Assembly: GCF_028765345.1 (NCBI RefSeq)
Contig: NZ_JARAJZ010000011.1
Location: forward strand, 1-64,000
Length of the DNA stretch: 64,000 nucleotides
Reading direction: 5' to 3'
Source: Sporolactobacillus sp. CQH2019
GTDB taxonomy: Bacteria; Bacillota; Bacilli; Bacillales; Sporolactobacillaceae
Below, piece after piece: positions 35,254 through 44,634 of the stretch. Position 1 is the first letter of the stretch. Each line of letters starts with the position of its first letter. The notes under the pieces are model-generated. The model worked only from the letters and a program-made list of their open reading frames with translations. It had not been told where the DNA came from and did not search any database. The position numbers were made by a program, and so were the translations under genes.

Positions 35254-35952
35254 ATGGATATTGGCTACATGATCAAAATACTGCCCGGTTTTATTGACGC
35301 CCTTCCATTAACGCTCGCCGTTATTGTCTGTTCCGGGTTAATCGGATTATTATTAAGCATACTTGTCACAGGTATCCGAATTAAAAAAGTCAAATTTTTC
35401 AGTCCTCTGATGGAACTATATATTTCTTTCACAAGAAGCACGCCTATTCTGCTTCAGATGCTTCTTGTTTATTACGGGCTGCCGGTTGTCCTGTCTTTAA
35501 TCGGCATGAACATCAATTATTGGAGCGGCATATTTTTTGCCATAGTGACCCTTGTCTTTCATTACGGCGCCTATCTTTCGGAAATTCTCAGGCCTGCCTA
35601 TCTGGCCGTCGATAAGGGGCAGAAAGAGGCCGCTGACAGTCTCGGTTTTACGCCTTTTCAGACACAAATCCGGATCATATTCCCCCAGGTTCTGCCGATC
35701 GCATTGCCGGGTTTGGGAAATGCTTTGATTTATTTGATCCAGGATACATCCATCTTATTCATTATCGGCGTGGTCGACATTATGGGTACGGCAAATAATC
35801 TGATCTCCAACGATTTCGGCTCAAGGCAGATTGAAGTCTTTCTGACCGTCGCCTTAATCTATTGGGCCATTTCTTATCTAGCGGACAGGTTTATCAATTT
35901 TTTTGAAGCCAGAACGGCAAAGTATCATCTGGAAAACGGAATAAAACGATAA
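35254..35952 (+). CDS. ABC transporter permease (HisM/GlnP family), first
   Basis: About 232 residues with five TM segments and the EAA loop (QKEAADSLGFTPFQTQIRII). FTRSTPILLQMLLVYYGLP is typical of polar amino acid permeases. The ATG at 35254 is preferred; the open frame extends to a TTG at 35215 without a ribosome binding site. It forms a heterodimer with the next permease. Confidence 0.9.
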   Translation: MDIGYMIKILPGFIDALPLTLAVIVCSGLIGLLLSILVTGIRIKKVKFFSPLMELYISFTRSTPILLQMLLVYYGLPVVLSLIGMNINYWSGIFFAIVTLVFHYGAYLSEILRPAYLAVDKGQKEAADSLGFTPFQTQIRIIFPQVLPIALPGLGNALIYLIQDTSILFIIGVVDIMGTANNLISNDFGSRQIEVFLTVALIYWAISYLADRFINFFEARTAKYHLENGIKR

Positions 35953-35963
35953 GGAGAAAAGTC

Positions 35964-36656
35964 TTGTTCGAACCCAACATCTTTTTTCAGGACTTTTCAG
36001 GGATATTGACTATTGTCCCTTATACATTAGGGCTTGCACTTTTGATTTTATTTTTCGCAATCCTGATCGGAGGCATTTTGTCGCTCATTGATCAATATAA
36101 GGTCCCTGTCCTGTCCCGGGTCACAGCCGTGTGCATTTCTTTTTTAAGAGGAACGCCGCTGCTTGTCCAATTATATTTAGCGTACTACGGCCTGCCGAAA
36201 ATTTTTCTTTATTTTGCGGAATTGTTGAATCTTAGGTTCGATCCCAATCAATTTAATCCGGTCATTACGGTGATTGTCTCTTATTCCATCTGTTTTTCGG
36301 CTTTTCAGTCGGAAATCATACGAGGAGCATTTATGGCGGTCAGCTACGGACAGATAGAAGCCGCCCAATCCCTCGGATTCAGCTCCGTTCAGACCTTAAG
36401 AAGAATTGTCGTCCCGCAGGCCGTCATTGAAGCACTGCCCAACTTTTTAAACTCATACCTATCGATTATAAAGTCTCTGTCTTTGGCTTTCATGGTTTCC
36501 GTTGTCGATATATTGGCGAAAGCAAAACTTGAATCCGCGTTAAACTTTCGCTATCTGGAATCTTATGCCGCAGCCGCTGCCGTTTATTGGCTGCTATGCG
36601 TGTTCCTGACTGTTGTTTTCAGAAAATATGAAAAAACGTTAAGAAAAGAAGCCTGA
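35964..36656 (+). CDS. ABC transporter permease (HisM/GlnP family), second
   Basis: A 230-residue protein starting at TTG, seven bases after AAGGAG. Five TM segments, with LRGTPLLVQLYLAYYGLP and the EAA loop QIEAAQSLGFSSVQTLRRIV. It partners the preceding permease and lies 11 bases downstream. Confidence 0.9.
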   Translation: MFEPNIFFQDFSGILTIVPYTLGLALLILFFAILIGGILSLIDQYKVPVLSRVTAVCISFLRGTPLLVQLYLAYYGLPKIFLYFAELLNLRFDPNQFNPVITVIVSYSICFSAFQSEIIRGAFMAVSYGQIEAAQSLGFSSVQTLRRIVVPQAVIEALPNFLNSYLSIIKSLSLAFMVSVVDILAKAKLESALNFRYLESYAAAAAVYWLLCVFLTVVFRKYEKTLRKEA

Positions 36657-36682
36657 TTTCTTATAAAAGGGAGGACAAGAGC

Positions 36683-37732
36683 ATGAACCGATTCGAACGT
36701 ATTAAAGCCGCGTTAAACTTTGAAGATGTGGACCGTATTCCCGTAAATTTATGGATGCATTTTTCCGCTTATGATCAGAATCCAAAACTGCTGGCTGAGA
36801 AACAAGTGGCATATGCCAGAAAATATGATTTTGATTTTATTAAACTGGCTCCGTTCGGTTTATACGGAGTGGAAGACTGGGGCGTCGAAATTGAATATTT
36901 TAACAAAATTAACCAACCGCCCACTGTCAGACGTTATGCAATTGAGTCGGCCGACGACTGGAAAAGGCTTGAAGTGCTTCCTGCCATTTACGGAACGTAT
37001 GGAAAGCAGCTGCAGCTTTCCCAGCATGTCAGCAAACTGGCGAAGAGAGAATTCCCGTTTGTCCAGACGATTTTCAGCCCACTGACGACCGCCCATAAAC
37101 TGGCGGGAGACCGGCTGTTCCTTGATATTAAGGAAAATCCCGCAGTTGTCAAACAGGCGCTCGATGTGATTACGGAAACGACGATCAATTTTGTTAAAGC
37201 CAACATTGAAGCCGGTGTCAGCGGATTTTTCTTTGCCACGAAATCTGCGACCAAAGATCTGTTCACGGAGGACGAATACAAAGAATTCGGTGTGCCTTAC
37301 GACTTGAAAGTGATTAACAGTTATAACAAACAGACGTTCTTCAATATTGCGCACATTCACGGACCGAACAATCTGTTTCATCTGATCGCAGCCTATCCGG
37401 TGAATTGTCTGAACTGGCATGACCGCTGGGTTTCTCCTTCGCTTGCAGAAGCGAGAAAAATAACAGACAAGTGCCTTCTGGGCGGCATTCGGGAGGTTCC
37501 GTATTTCGATGAGAATAACCGGATCGTCCGAAAAAGCCTGCTTGTGAACGGTACCGTCAGTGAAGTGGAGAATCATGTGAAAGAAGCGATTCGTGAAGTA
37601 AACGGCAAGGGGCTCATTCTGGGACCCGGCTGTGTTGCCGATCAGGAAGCGTCCGAAAAAAATATTTATGCCGTGAGAAGGGCTGCCGTGCCCGGCAAAG
37701 CGAAACCCGCATCCGAGGCCACGACTGCCTGA
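36683..37732 (+). CDS. URO-D/MtaA-like putative methyltransferase
   Basis: A 349-residue TIM-barrel protein of the uroporphyrinogen decarboxylase superfamily. It begins NRFERIKAALNFEDVDRIPV, a typical start for the MtaA/CmuA-like branch rather than for true HemE. A possible zinc site is present: H224 and H226 in AHIHGPNN and C317 in LGPGCVAD, compared with His-X-Cys...Cys in MtaA-type methyltransferases. It follows the ABC importer by 26 bases under the same SAM riboswitch. I infer that it takes a methyl group from the imported compound or hands one on for methionine synthesis. No corrinoid protein gene is nearby. GGGAGGACAAGAGC precedes the ATG. Confidence 0.75.
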   Translation: MNRFERIKAALNFEDVDRIPVNLWMHFSAYDQNPKLLAEKQVAYARKYDFDFIKLAPFGLYGVEDWGVEIEYFNKINQPPTVRRYAIESADDWKRLEVLPAIYGTYGKQLQLSQHVSKLAKREFPFVQTIFSPLTTAHKLAGDRLFLDIKENPAVVKQALDVITETTINFVKANIEAGVSGFFFATKSATKDLFTEDEYKEFGVPYDLKVINSYNKQTFFNIAHIHGPNNLFHLIAAYPVNCLNWHDRWVSPSLAEARKITDKCLLGGIREVPYFDENNRIVRKSLLVNGTVSEVENHVKEAIREVNGKGLILGPGCVADQEASEKNIYAVRRAAVPGKAKPASEATTA

Positions 37733-37786
37733 TGCCGATTAACCGGCAGCTTTGGTTAAAAGAAACCGTAAAGGAGCACGGTAAAA

Positions 37787-38740
37787 ATGGCACATACACA
37801 CGGCGGGCCTATATATTCTTACGGAAGCGCGGGCGAAAACATTTCTGGAAATAAGGAGGCAAGGACAAGGAGCGGACTGATTATTTCCCTGATCGGGCTG
37901 CTGGCCATAGCACTTTTTCAGGCGGCGGTTGCTGCGATATCGGACAGCACGGCGTTGCTGGCCGATACGATTTACAATTTCGGCAATCTGCTGACATCGA
38001 TTCTATTATGGGTCGCTTTTTCACTCAGCCGCCGCCGGCCGACAAAGCGTTTCACATTCGGTTTTAGGCGTAGTGAAAATCTCGCGGGCTCAATGATCGT
38101 TCTTGTAATCTTTTTCAGCGCCGTACTTGCCGGCTATGAATCGATCGGAGGATTATTCGCCGGATCTTCTCCATCGCACCTCGGCGCAGCAGCCATTGCC
38201 GCCGCTGCCGGATTTATCGGCAACGAAGCAGCCGCTGTCTGCCGCATCCGGGCGGGAAAACGGATCGGAAGCGCGGTGCTGATCGCGGACGGCCGCCGTG
38301 TGCGGATTAACGGCTGGACTTCTCTCGCCGTATTGGCGGGGATTTTGGCGACATGGCTGGGCTATCCCGTCATTGATCCGATCATCGGCCTGATCATCGC
38401 TTTCATGATTCTGGTTACTGTTAAAAATGCAGCACGGACCGTTTTCACACAATGGCTGAACGGAATTGATCCGAAATACATTGAAACCATTGAAAAGACG
38501 GCCGCCCGGGTCGACGGCGTCCGGCATGTAAGAGATGTTAAGGCGCGCCGCCAGCTGGGCCATCGAATCGTTGCCGAACTGAGCATCACGCTTCCGTCCG
38601 ATTCTTCCGTCAGAGAAGGGCATGCCATTGTACGGCAGATCATCCATCGTCTGCGGCATGAAATTGAACACCTGTCTGCCGTGCAGATTCATGTTGAACC
38701 TGCCGAAGAGCAGGGCGTATCCTTTCATACTCATAAATGA
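37787..38740 (+). CDS. CDF-family transporter with replaced metal ligands
   Basis: A 317-residue protein with six TM segments and a C-terminal cytoplasmic domain of CDF (cation diffusion facilitator) type. The usual TM2 H/D-xxx-D pair aligns with Y63 and N67 (ADTIYNFGN). The TM5 pair aligns with R171 and N175 (ADGRRVRING). With these sites lost it should not carry Zn2+ in the usual way. A short His-containing N-terminus (MAHTHGG) and C-terminus (FHTHK) are present. It lies 54 bases after the URO-D-like gene on the same strand and is probably co-transcribed. Substrate unknown; AAAGGAGCACGG precedes the ATG. Confidence 0.82.
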   Translation: MAHTHGGPIYSYGSAGENISGNKEARTRSGLIISLIGLLAIALFQAAVAAISDSTALLADTIYNFGNLLTSILLWVAFSLSRRRPTKRFTFGFRRSENLAGSMIVLVIFFSAVLAGYESIGGLFAGSSPSHLGAAAIAAAAGFIGNEAAAVCRIRAGKRIGSAVLIADGRRVRINGWTSLAVLAGILATWLGYPVIDPIIGLIIAFMILVTVKNAARTVFTQWLNGIDPKYIETIEKTAARVDGVRHVRDVKARRQLGHRIVAELSITLPSDSSVREGHAIVRQIIHRLRHEIEHLSAVQIHVEPAEEQGVSFHTHK

Positions 38741-38903
38741 TCGTCCGCGGACACGATCACACGGCGCGTCCTGTTTATCAGAGGAGCACCCCAATGTCTA
38801 AGGGTGCAGCCGAAAAAACGGGCTAGGCATGGTTTATCCGTCCGTTTGCTGGCCCGGCAAGCCGGCGTGATGAAAACAAATACCTTAAGGGGGCAAACGG
38901 CTG

Positions 38904-39332
38904 GTGCCTGAAATTAAAAAAAGCGGCAGGAAAAAAGCAGGCGAATCCGGGTTTGACGCATTGCTGAGGCAGGTCCGGAAAAAATATTCTTATGATCCGC
39001 AAAGACAGATCGAATTTTTCAGAAGTGAACAAAGCAGCGCCCGATTTGAATTAATCGGCCTGTTAAAAGTGCTGGAAATGCATCTGGGCGAGGAACATAA
39101 AACTTTTGAAATCAGCAGTGAAAGTATGGACTGTATCTTCCGCTCATTAATTGATCTGGCAGTCCATCTGAAGGAAGGCCTGCCCGACGGAGTCTATGAG
39201 TATACCCTCGGTAACTTAAAAGAGATAACCGATTCTATTTTAAAACAAGGCACAGATGCCGACGCCGTCAGACGCTTCTCCAAAAAATGCCTCCCGGCAT
39301 CCGCTCTGCCCGGATCTAATCTGTTCCTTTAA
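38904..39332 (+). CDS. Uncharacterised small helical protein
   Basis: A 142-residue protein starting at GTG with AAGGGGG upstream. The first 15 residues are lysine-rich (KKSGRKKAG), followed by helices (FDALLRQVRKKYSYDPQRQI; LIGLLKVLEMHLGEEHKTFE). No signal peptide, TM segment or known catalytic motif. I do not recognise the family. It is followed by a strong hairpin at 39364-39404. Confidence 0.55.
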   Translation: MPEIKKSGRKKAGESGFDALLRQVRKKYSYDPQRQIEFFRSEQSSARFELIGLLKVLEMHLGEEHKTFEISSESMDCIFRSLIDLAVHLKEGLPDGVYEYTLGNLKEITDSILKQGTDADAVRRFSKKCLPASALPGSNLFL

Positions 39333-39363
39333 GGAACAAACCGGCCTGATCCGCATTTGCATG

Positions 39364-39404
39364 CAGAAAAGATGGTCCCGATAAAACGGGATCATCTTTT
39401 CTGC
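39364..39404 (+). terminator. Strong hairpin downstream of the small helical protein gene
   Basis: GCAGAAAAGATGGTCCCG pairs with CGGGATCATCTTTTCTGC with one mismatch and an ATAAAA loop. There is no long U tract, but the arms themselves hold TTTTs. Probably a bidirectional terminator. Confidence 0.6.
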
Positions 39405-39418
39405 GCTATCGGACACTA

Positions 39419-39814
39419 TCATCGGTACCACGGGAGCGCAGGAAACTGTGCACACGGCCGGAACCATTGAGGCGTTGCGGCGGCGGACATTCCCGGCGAA
39501 CCTTCTTCTCTTCCCGTCCCGGGCTCTTCCGGCCCCAGATCGATCATTCCAAGTATCCTGCTGCAGTGCTCACGATAATAAGTCCATTGTTTTGACCGGG
39601 GATCGTATACGTTCATGCCGACCCTATCCGTCGCAGGATTAAGAGACAGCAGCCTGATCGTCAGCATTTCTGCAGAACCGGCGAGCCCCACTCGATAATA
39701 ATGGCCCGTTCTTCCGAGATTGATTTCGTTTTGAACGGCTGCGGACGGCCGCAGATCAGCCGGCCGCCTGCAAAAATAATTCCGATCCCGAAACCTGCCG
39801 CGGCAGTTATTCAC
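39419..39814 (-). pseudogene. Possible decayed small gene
   Basis: A 131-codon open frame from a GTG without a ribosome binding site. Only the middle (LGRTGHYYRVGLAGSAEML; TDRVGMNVYDPRSKQW) looks like protein, strand-rich and ordinary in composition; the ends read like random sequence. It could be a fragment of an unknown gene or chance. Confidence 0.25.
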
Positions 39815-40492
39815 GCAAACGTCACCTACCTACCCATTTTTTACTAATGTATGCCGGACAGATTCACGGGCATGGGCGCCTGTTCCCGATATCAATCAAG
39901 AGCCGGAATTTTACAAGAAAGTGGCTGCTCATAGGCAACCGGGAGCGGCATCCCGCATTCAGTGCATGTTTGCCCCCCATAGAATACGGATTTCTCCAAG
40001 CATATTTTTAACACGTTTTGGAGCACTGCCGGACCGCGCAAATAAAATGAATGATACGTCACAAACAGCGTCCTAAGGGCATCGGTCGTCTAAAACGTTC
40101 CGCGAAATTTAACAGTACAAACTATGAGCTTGCTTTATCCATGCACCAGCCTTTTTGGATTATGTTATCGATTTTTGAATTTTCTGTTCTTATTTCAAGA
40201 ACTCATTTTTTTTAGAAAAACTGTGAAAGAGTTAACAGGCTTTCTCCTTTGCGGCTCATAGGCCGTGCTCATGAAAGCGATTAAAAGTAAAGCAGTACGC
40301 AAAATGTCTATCGGGACGAATACCTTTTGTCATTTTTTTAAAATAGCAATCTTTTCCTTTAAAAACTGCTCCATTCAGAACGATTTTTGGCATTGAGCAT
40401 CACTTTTTTTAAATTTGCCATTCTCGCGATTTTCTGATGATCAGGGTACTGTTAAAGAGTATTGTAATTTGAATTAAGGAAGTGATCTCCAG
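39815..40492. other. Intergenic stretch with one possible tiny ORF
   Basis: About 680 bases. On the minus strand 39892-40062 encodes a 56-residue peptide from a GTG with GGQTCTECGMPL near its middle, a CxxC knuckle. No other gene or RNA element is apparent. Confidence 0.35.
39892..40062 (-). CDS. Possible 56-residue zinc-knuckle peptide
   Basis: Open frame from GTG at 40062 with AGGA upstream at loose spacing. It contains TYHSFYLRGPAVLQNVLK, then YGGQTCTECGMPLPVAYEQ and a last LSCK. One CxxC pair plus one further Cys. It may be the tail of a decayed gene, since the frame stays open for a few codons upstream without an ATG. Confidence 0.25.
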   Translation of the reverse strand: MTYHSFYLRGPAVLQNVLKICLEKSVFYGGQTCTECGMPLPVAYEQPLSCKIPALD

Positions 40493-41470
40493 TTGATTGT
40501 AAAGGAAAGAAATCCACCCCGAATTCTCCAGCAGATACGCGCTTTAAAAAGCCGAATTCCCAGCCATCATCCTCAATTTACTGAAATCAGTCGCAATGAA
40601 ACAAGAAGGTCAAGTGGGTTTAAAGGTGAAGAATCCCTCGATTATTTTTTTACTGATCTGGCAACTGAAAAAGATTATTTTATCTTTCACGACCTCCGCC
40701 TTTCCTTAAACAATACTTTTTTCCAAATGGACACTCTTATTATGACTCGCTGTTTTCTATTAATTATTGAAGTGAAGAACATGGCGGGTACACTCTACTT
40801 CGATCCGGTCTTCAAACAGTTGATCCGGACGCTTAATGGCAGAGAGGAAGGGTTTTTCGATCCTATTGCACAGGTCGAGCGGCAAAAAATGCAGCTGACC
40901 CGCTGGATGAATTTACACCAACTGCCACCGATCCCGATTGAATTTATGGTTGTCATAAGCAATCCCTCTACAATTATCAGAACTGAACCTGGAAATTCCG
41001 CAGTTCCTCAGCGAGTCGCTCATATACATCAAGTACCTGAAAGAATTAAAACGATCAGATCCACGTATTCGGAAGAAAAAATGACTTTGGCCGAACAAAA
41101 AAGAATCAGTCATTATTTAATAAAATATCACACTCCTTCCGATATCAATATTCTGAAAATGTATCAGATTACTGAAGCTGATTTAATCGCAGGCGTCCAT
41201 TGTCCTTCTTGCCGTGCAATTCCGATGCAACGAACCAATGGGACCTGGCACTGTCCCTCCTGCGGCTGCAAATCGAAAAATGCACATGTGCAGGCACTAC
41301 ACGACTACTTTCTGCTTATCTGCCCTGCAATAACTAATGAAGAATTCCGAAAATGGACATACTTAAAGTCCAGTAAAACTGCTTATGAACTCTTGCAAAA
41401 AATGAACCTTCCTGTATCGGGAAACAATCGACGTCGATTATATCATCAACCGATCGGTTTCGATAAATGA
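40493..41470 (+). CDS. NERD-domain protein with C-terminal zinc ribbon
   Basis: A 325-residue protein, TTG start seven bases after AAGGAAGTGAT. Residues 40-170 form a nuclease-related (NERD) domain: GFKGEESLDYFF, then QMDTLIMTRCFLLIIEVKN with the D...E-x-K active-site pattern. A C-terminal zinc ribbon follows (HCPSCRAIPM and HCPSCGCKSK). Many NERD proteins in bacilli have this layout. It may act on DNA, but the biological role is unknown. Directly downstream begins the GGCGATT repeat array. Confidence 0.88.
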   Translation: MIVKERNPPRILQQIRALKSRIPSHHPQFTEISRNETRRSSGFKGEESLDYFFTDLATEKDYFIFHDLRLSLNNTFFQMDTLIMTRCFLLIIEVKNMAGTLYFDPVFKQLIRTLNGREEGFFDPIAQVERQKMQLTRWMNLHQLPPIPIEFMVVISNPSTIIRTEPGNSAVPQRVAHIHQVPERIKTIRSTYSEEKMTLAEQKRISHYLIKYHTPSDINILKMYQITEADLIAGVHCPSCRAIPMQRTNGTWHCPSCGCKSKNAHVQALHDYFLLICPAITNEEFRKWTYLKSSKTAYELLQKMNLPVSGNNRRRLYHQPIGFDK

Positions 41471-41516
41471 TCTTGCTTATATCATTTATGCTTCAAAACA
41501 ACTTCCTTTTTTCATT

Positions 41517-42545
41517 AGAGCAATTCTCGATTCTTTCCGGGCGATTCTCCCTGCACAAGGCGATTTCAACTCTGATTAGGGCGATTCTTCTCTTTTTTAG
41601 GGCGATTGAACTTCTTTTCGGGGCGATTCCTGTTTCTTTCCGGGCGATTCTCCCTGCACAAGGCGATTCCTACTCTGATTAAGGCGATTCTTCTCTTTTT
41701 CAGGGCGATTGAACTTCTTTTCGGGGCGATTCCTGTTTCTTTCCGGGCGATTCTCTCTGCACAAGGCGATTTCAACTCTGATCGGGGCGATTCTTCTCTT
41801 TTTCAGAGCGATTGAACTTCTTTTCGGGGCGATTCCTACTCTAATTAAGGCGATTCTTCTCTTTTTCAGGGCGATTGAACTTCTTTTCCGGGCGATTCTC
41901 CCTGCAAAGGCGATTCCTACTCTGATTAGGGCGATTCTTCTCTTTTTCAGGGCGATTGAACTTCTTTTCGGGGCGATTCCTGATTCTTTCCGGGCGATTC
42001 TCTCTGCACAAGGCGATTTCAACTCTGATCGGGGCGATTCTTTTCTTTTTCAGGGCGATTGAACTTCTTTTCGGGGCGATTCCTGATTCTTTCCGGGCGA
42101 TTCTCCCTGCAAAGGCGATTCCTACTCTGATTAGGGCGATTCTTCTCTTTTTCAGGGCGATTGAACTTCTTTTCGGGGCGATTCCTGTTTCTTTCCAGGC
42201 GATTCTCTCTGCACAAGGCGATTTCAACTCTGATCGGGGCGATTCTTTTCTTTTTCAGGGCGATTGAACTTCTTTTCGGGGCGATTCCTGATTCTTTCCG
42301 GGGCAATTCCTGTTTCTTTCCGGGCGATTCTCTCTGCACAAGGCGATTTCAACTCTGATCGGGGCAATTCTTCTCTTTTCTAGGGCGATTAGACTTCTTT
42401 TCGGGGCGATTCCTGTTTCTTTCCGGGCGATTCTCCCTGCACAAGGCGATTCCTACTCTGATCGGGGCGATTCTTCTCTTTTTCAGGGCGATTGAACTTC
42501 TTTTCGGGGCGATTCTCGATTTTTTCCGGGCGATTCTGTCATCAA
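41517..42545 (+). repeat. 1-kb array of about 20-bp repeats with GGCGATT core
   Basis: By manual count close to fifty GCGATT (a few GCAATT) cores at 19-22 base spacing, with no unique spacers. Five unit types recur in order, making a higher-order unit of about 103 bases: GGGCGATTGAACTTCTTTTC, then units with CCTGTTTCTTTCC, CTCCCTGCACAA, TTCAACTCTGATC and CTTCTCTTTTTCA. Both ends carry a related variant, TCTCGATT plus TTTTCC. Long frames on both strands are a by-product of repetition; 103 is not a multiple of three. Confidence 0.9.
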
Positions 42546-43072
42546 CACGGCGGACGAAGAACCCGTTCCCGCGGCTCTGCAGCTGATTGTCGACGAGCTG
42601 CGCCATTATCCGGCCTATGTTATAGATTCGCGTCTGACGATCGTCGCCTGGAATGCGCTGGCATCCGAAGTATTCGGACATTTTGAAGAATTTGAGCGCA
42701 TTAGAGCGGAATATTGTCTGGCGGATGTTTACAAGAGAAGATTACCGGCAATCCTTTGTTCACTGGGAATACATGGCCAGAGTCCTGCTTGTACAGTTCA
42801 GAGGCCTCTATGGAAAATACACAAACGATCCCTGGCTGAGCCTTCTGGCCGACAGATTAATGAAAGAAAGCAAAGAATTCAATGCATGGTGGCCGCAGCA
42901 CGATGTCAATGGAATTCCTGACGGCAGCAAAGTAATGAACCATCCGAAATTAGGGCTTCTGAAAATGAACTATACGAATTTATTGCCGGCTGAAAATCAA
43001 AACATGGTTTTGACTGTGTTTACCCCGCAGCCTGATATGGGAACCCGGGAAAAATTAAATAGGTTGCTATAA
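42540..43072 (+). pseudogene. Broken MmyB-like XRE-family regulator (C-terminal ligand domain)
   Basis: Two frames together give the MmyB-like domain that follows an XRE helix-turn-helix in many regulators. The first reads ALQLIVDELRHYPAYVIDSR, LTIVAWNALASEVFGHFEEF. The second continues LERNIVWRMFTREDYRQSF through FNAWWPQHDVNG to MNHPKLGLLKMNY. A one-base frameshift near 42695 separates them. The HTH-coding 5' part is missing: the gene starts directly in the repeat array. The gene is therefore inactive, and the array probably invaded or recombined into it. Confidence 0.8.
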
Positions 43073-43195
43073 TATCGTTATTGCCATGAAACACCTGAAT
43101 GCCTGATCGGCGATACTTAGGAGACGATCAGCGTATATGAGAAAAATAAAGCCTGAACCATTGACCTGCAAACTGCGACACGATGACACAGCGAA

Positions 43196-43226
43196 AGGCC
43201 TGCCGAACCTGGGCAGGCCTCTTTAT
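43196..43226. terminator. Bidirectional terminator
   Basis: AGGCCTGCC-GAACCTG-GGCAGGCCT, followed by CTTTATT on plus and TTTCG on minus. It ends the minus-strand amino acid transporter operon and may also stop readthrough from the broken regulator gene. Confidence 0.75.
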
Positions 43227-43237
43227 TCGTCATTCGG

Positions 43238-43960
43238 TTAAAGCACCTTGCTCAGAAACGCCTTGGTCCGTTCCTCCCGTGGATGACTGAACAGTTCATG
43301 CGGTTCATTTTCTTCTACTATATAACCGCCGTCCATGAAAAGAACACGGTCGCCGACTTCACGGGCAAAGCCCATTTCGTGTGTCACCACAACCATGGTC
43401 ATTCCGTCCCTGGCCAGCTGTTTCATGACGTCGAGCACTTCGCCGACCATTTCGGGATCCAGCGCCGATGTCGGTTCATCAAACAGCATCATTTTCGGCT
43501 CCATCGCCAGTGCCCGGGCAATCGCAATCCGCTGTTTCTGGCCGCCGGAGAGTGAATCCGGATAGGCATCCGCTTTTTCTTCCAAGCCTACCTTCTTCAG
43601 CAGTTCAAGCGCTTTTTCCCGTGCCTTCTCTTTCGCTACTTTTTTAACTTTCATAGGAGCCAGCATGATATTATCCAGAACCTTCATATGCGGAAAGAGA
43701 TTGAATTGCTGGAAAACCATGCCGACTTCTGCGCGGATTTTGTTAATATCCGTTTTTTTGTCGGTGATATCGACGCCCTCGATAAAGACATGGCCGGATG
43801 TGATGCTGTCCAGCAGGTTGACGCATCTGAGAAAAGTCGACTTGCCGGCGCCGGAAGGGCCAATAATGACGACCACTTCCTGTTTTTTCACTTCAACGTT
43901 AATATCTTTCAGCACTTCATTATCGCCAAAATTTTTCTTCAGGTTCTCCACTTTAATCAT
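43238..43960 (-). CDS. Polar amino acid ABC transporter, ATP-binding protein (GlnQ-like)
   Basis: A 240-residue ATPase: Walker [10 protein letters not shown], signature LSGGQKQR, Walker [16 protein letters not shown]-loop VVTHEMGFA. It is the third gene of the operon with the permease (overlap of four bases) and the binding protein. Glutamine or a related polar amino acid is the likely substrate from overall similarity. Confidence 0.94.
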   Translation of the reverse strand: MIKVENLKKNFGDNEVLKDINVEVKKQEVVVIIGPSGAGKSTFLRCVNLLDSITSGHVFIEGVDITDKKTDINKIRAEVGMVFQQFNLFPHMKVLDNIMLAPMKVKKVAKEKAREKALELLKKVGLEEKADAYPDSLSGGQKQRIAIARALAMEPKMMLFDEPTSALDPEMVGEVLDVMKQLARDGMTMVVVTHEMGFAREVGDRVLFMDGGYIVEENEPHELFSHPREERTKAFLSKVL

Positions 43961-44613
43961 TCTGTAGCCATCCTTCTTTCCAGACGATTCACCACTGTGC
44001 TAAGAGAAAGTGTGAGAATAAGATAAATCAGCGAAATCGTCAGATAGGGCTCCCACACTTTGAAGTATTCGGCGCCCATCTGCTGTGCCCAGTATGTCAG
44101 TTCGGGAGCCGCAATCGTGGACACGAGAGAAGAATCCTTGAGTAAAGCAATAAACTCGTTTCCGAGCGGAGGCAGGATTCTCTTGAAAGCCTGGGGCAGG
44201 ATAATATACCTCATGGCCTGGGCGTGCGTCAAACCGAGTGAACGCGCCGCTTCCATCTGCCCGCGGTCGATGGACTGAATGCCCGACCGGAATACTTCGG
44301 CGATATAGGCCGCTGCATTCAGGGAGAGCGCGATAATTCCGGCGACAATACCGTTGGACTGCCCCAGCAGAAGGGGAACGACCCCAAAGTGAACAATCAG
44401 AATCTGTACAAACAGCGGCGTCCCCCGGAAAAAGCCGATATAACAAACAAACGGTAAAGACAGCCATTTATTCCTCATCATTTTTCCAAAAGCAATCAAT
44501 AATCCGAAAAGTGTCCCGATCAGAATCCCCGCGACAGAAAGCCCGATAGTCAACAGTGTTCCGCTCAGAAAGAACGGGGCATAGCTCCAAATAAGATCAA
44601 ATCGAAAATCCAA
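43957..44613 (-). CDS. Polar amino acid ABC transporter permease (GlnP-like)
   Basis: About 218 residues with TM segments and the EAA loop ([20 protein letters not shown]). I choose the TTG at 44613, behind AAGGAGG at eight bases. The upstream open frame to 44682 runs through the inverted repeat and would give an unusual N-terminus. A single permease gene implies a homodimer. Confidence 0.9.
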   Translation of the reverse strand: MDFRFDLIWSYAPFFLSGTLLTIGLSVAGILIGTLFGLLIAFGKMMRNKWLSLPFVCYIGFFRGTPLFVQILIVHFGVVPLLLGQSNGIVAGIIALSLNAAAYIAEVFRSGIQSIDRGQMEAARSLGLTHAQAMRYIILPQAFKRILPPLGNEFIALLKDSSLVSTIAAPELTYWAQQMGAEYFKVWEPYLTISLIYLILTLSLSTVVNRLERRMATE

Positions 44614-44634
44614 TCCGCTTTCCTCCTTATAACC

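Noticed and set aside
36683-37732. True uroporphyrinogen decarboxylase (HemE)
   Set aside because: No other haem genes nearby, MtaA/CmuA-like start, H-X-H...C site, and SAM-riboswitch control do not fit HemE.
41517-42545. CRISPR array
   Set aside because: Units follow each other directly with no unique spacers of 30-40 bases, the cores are degenerate, and no cas genes are near.
41566-42681. Several 65-140 codon frames on both strands within the GGCGATT array
   Set aside because: They are created by repetition. The frames overlap in several phases, have no ribosome binding site, and the 103-base unit is not a multiple of three.
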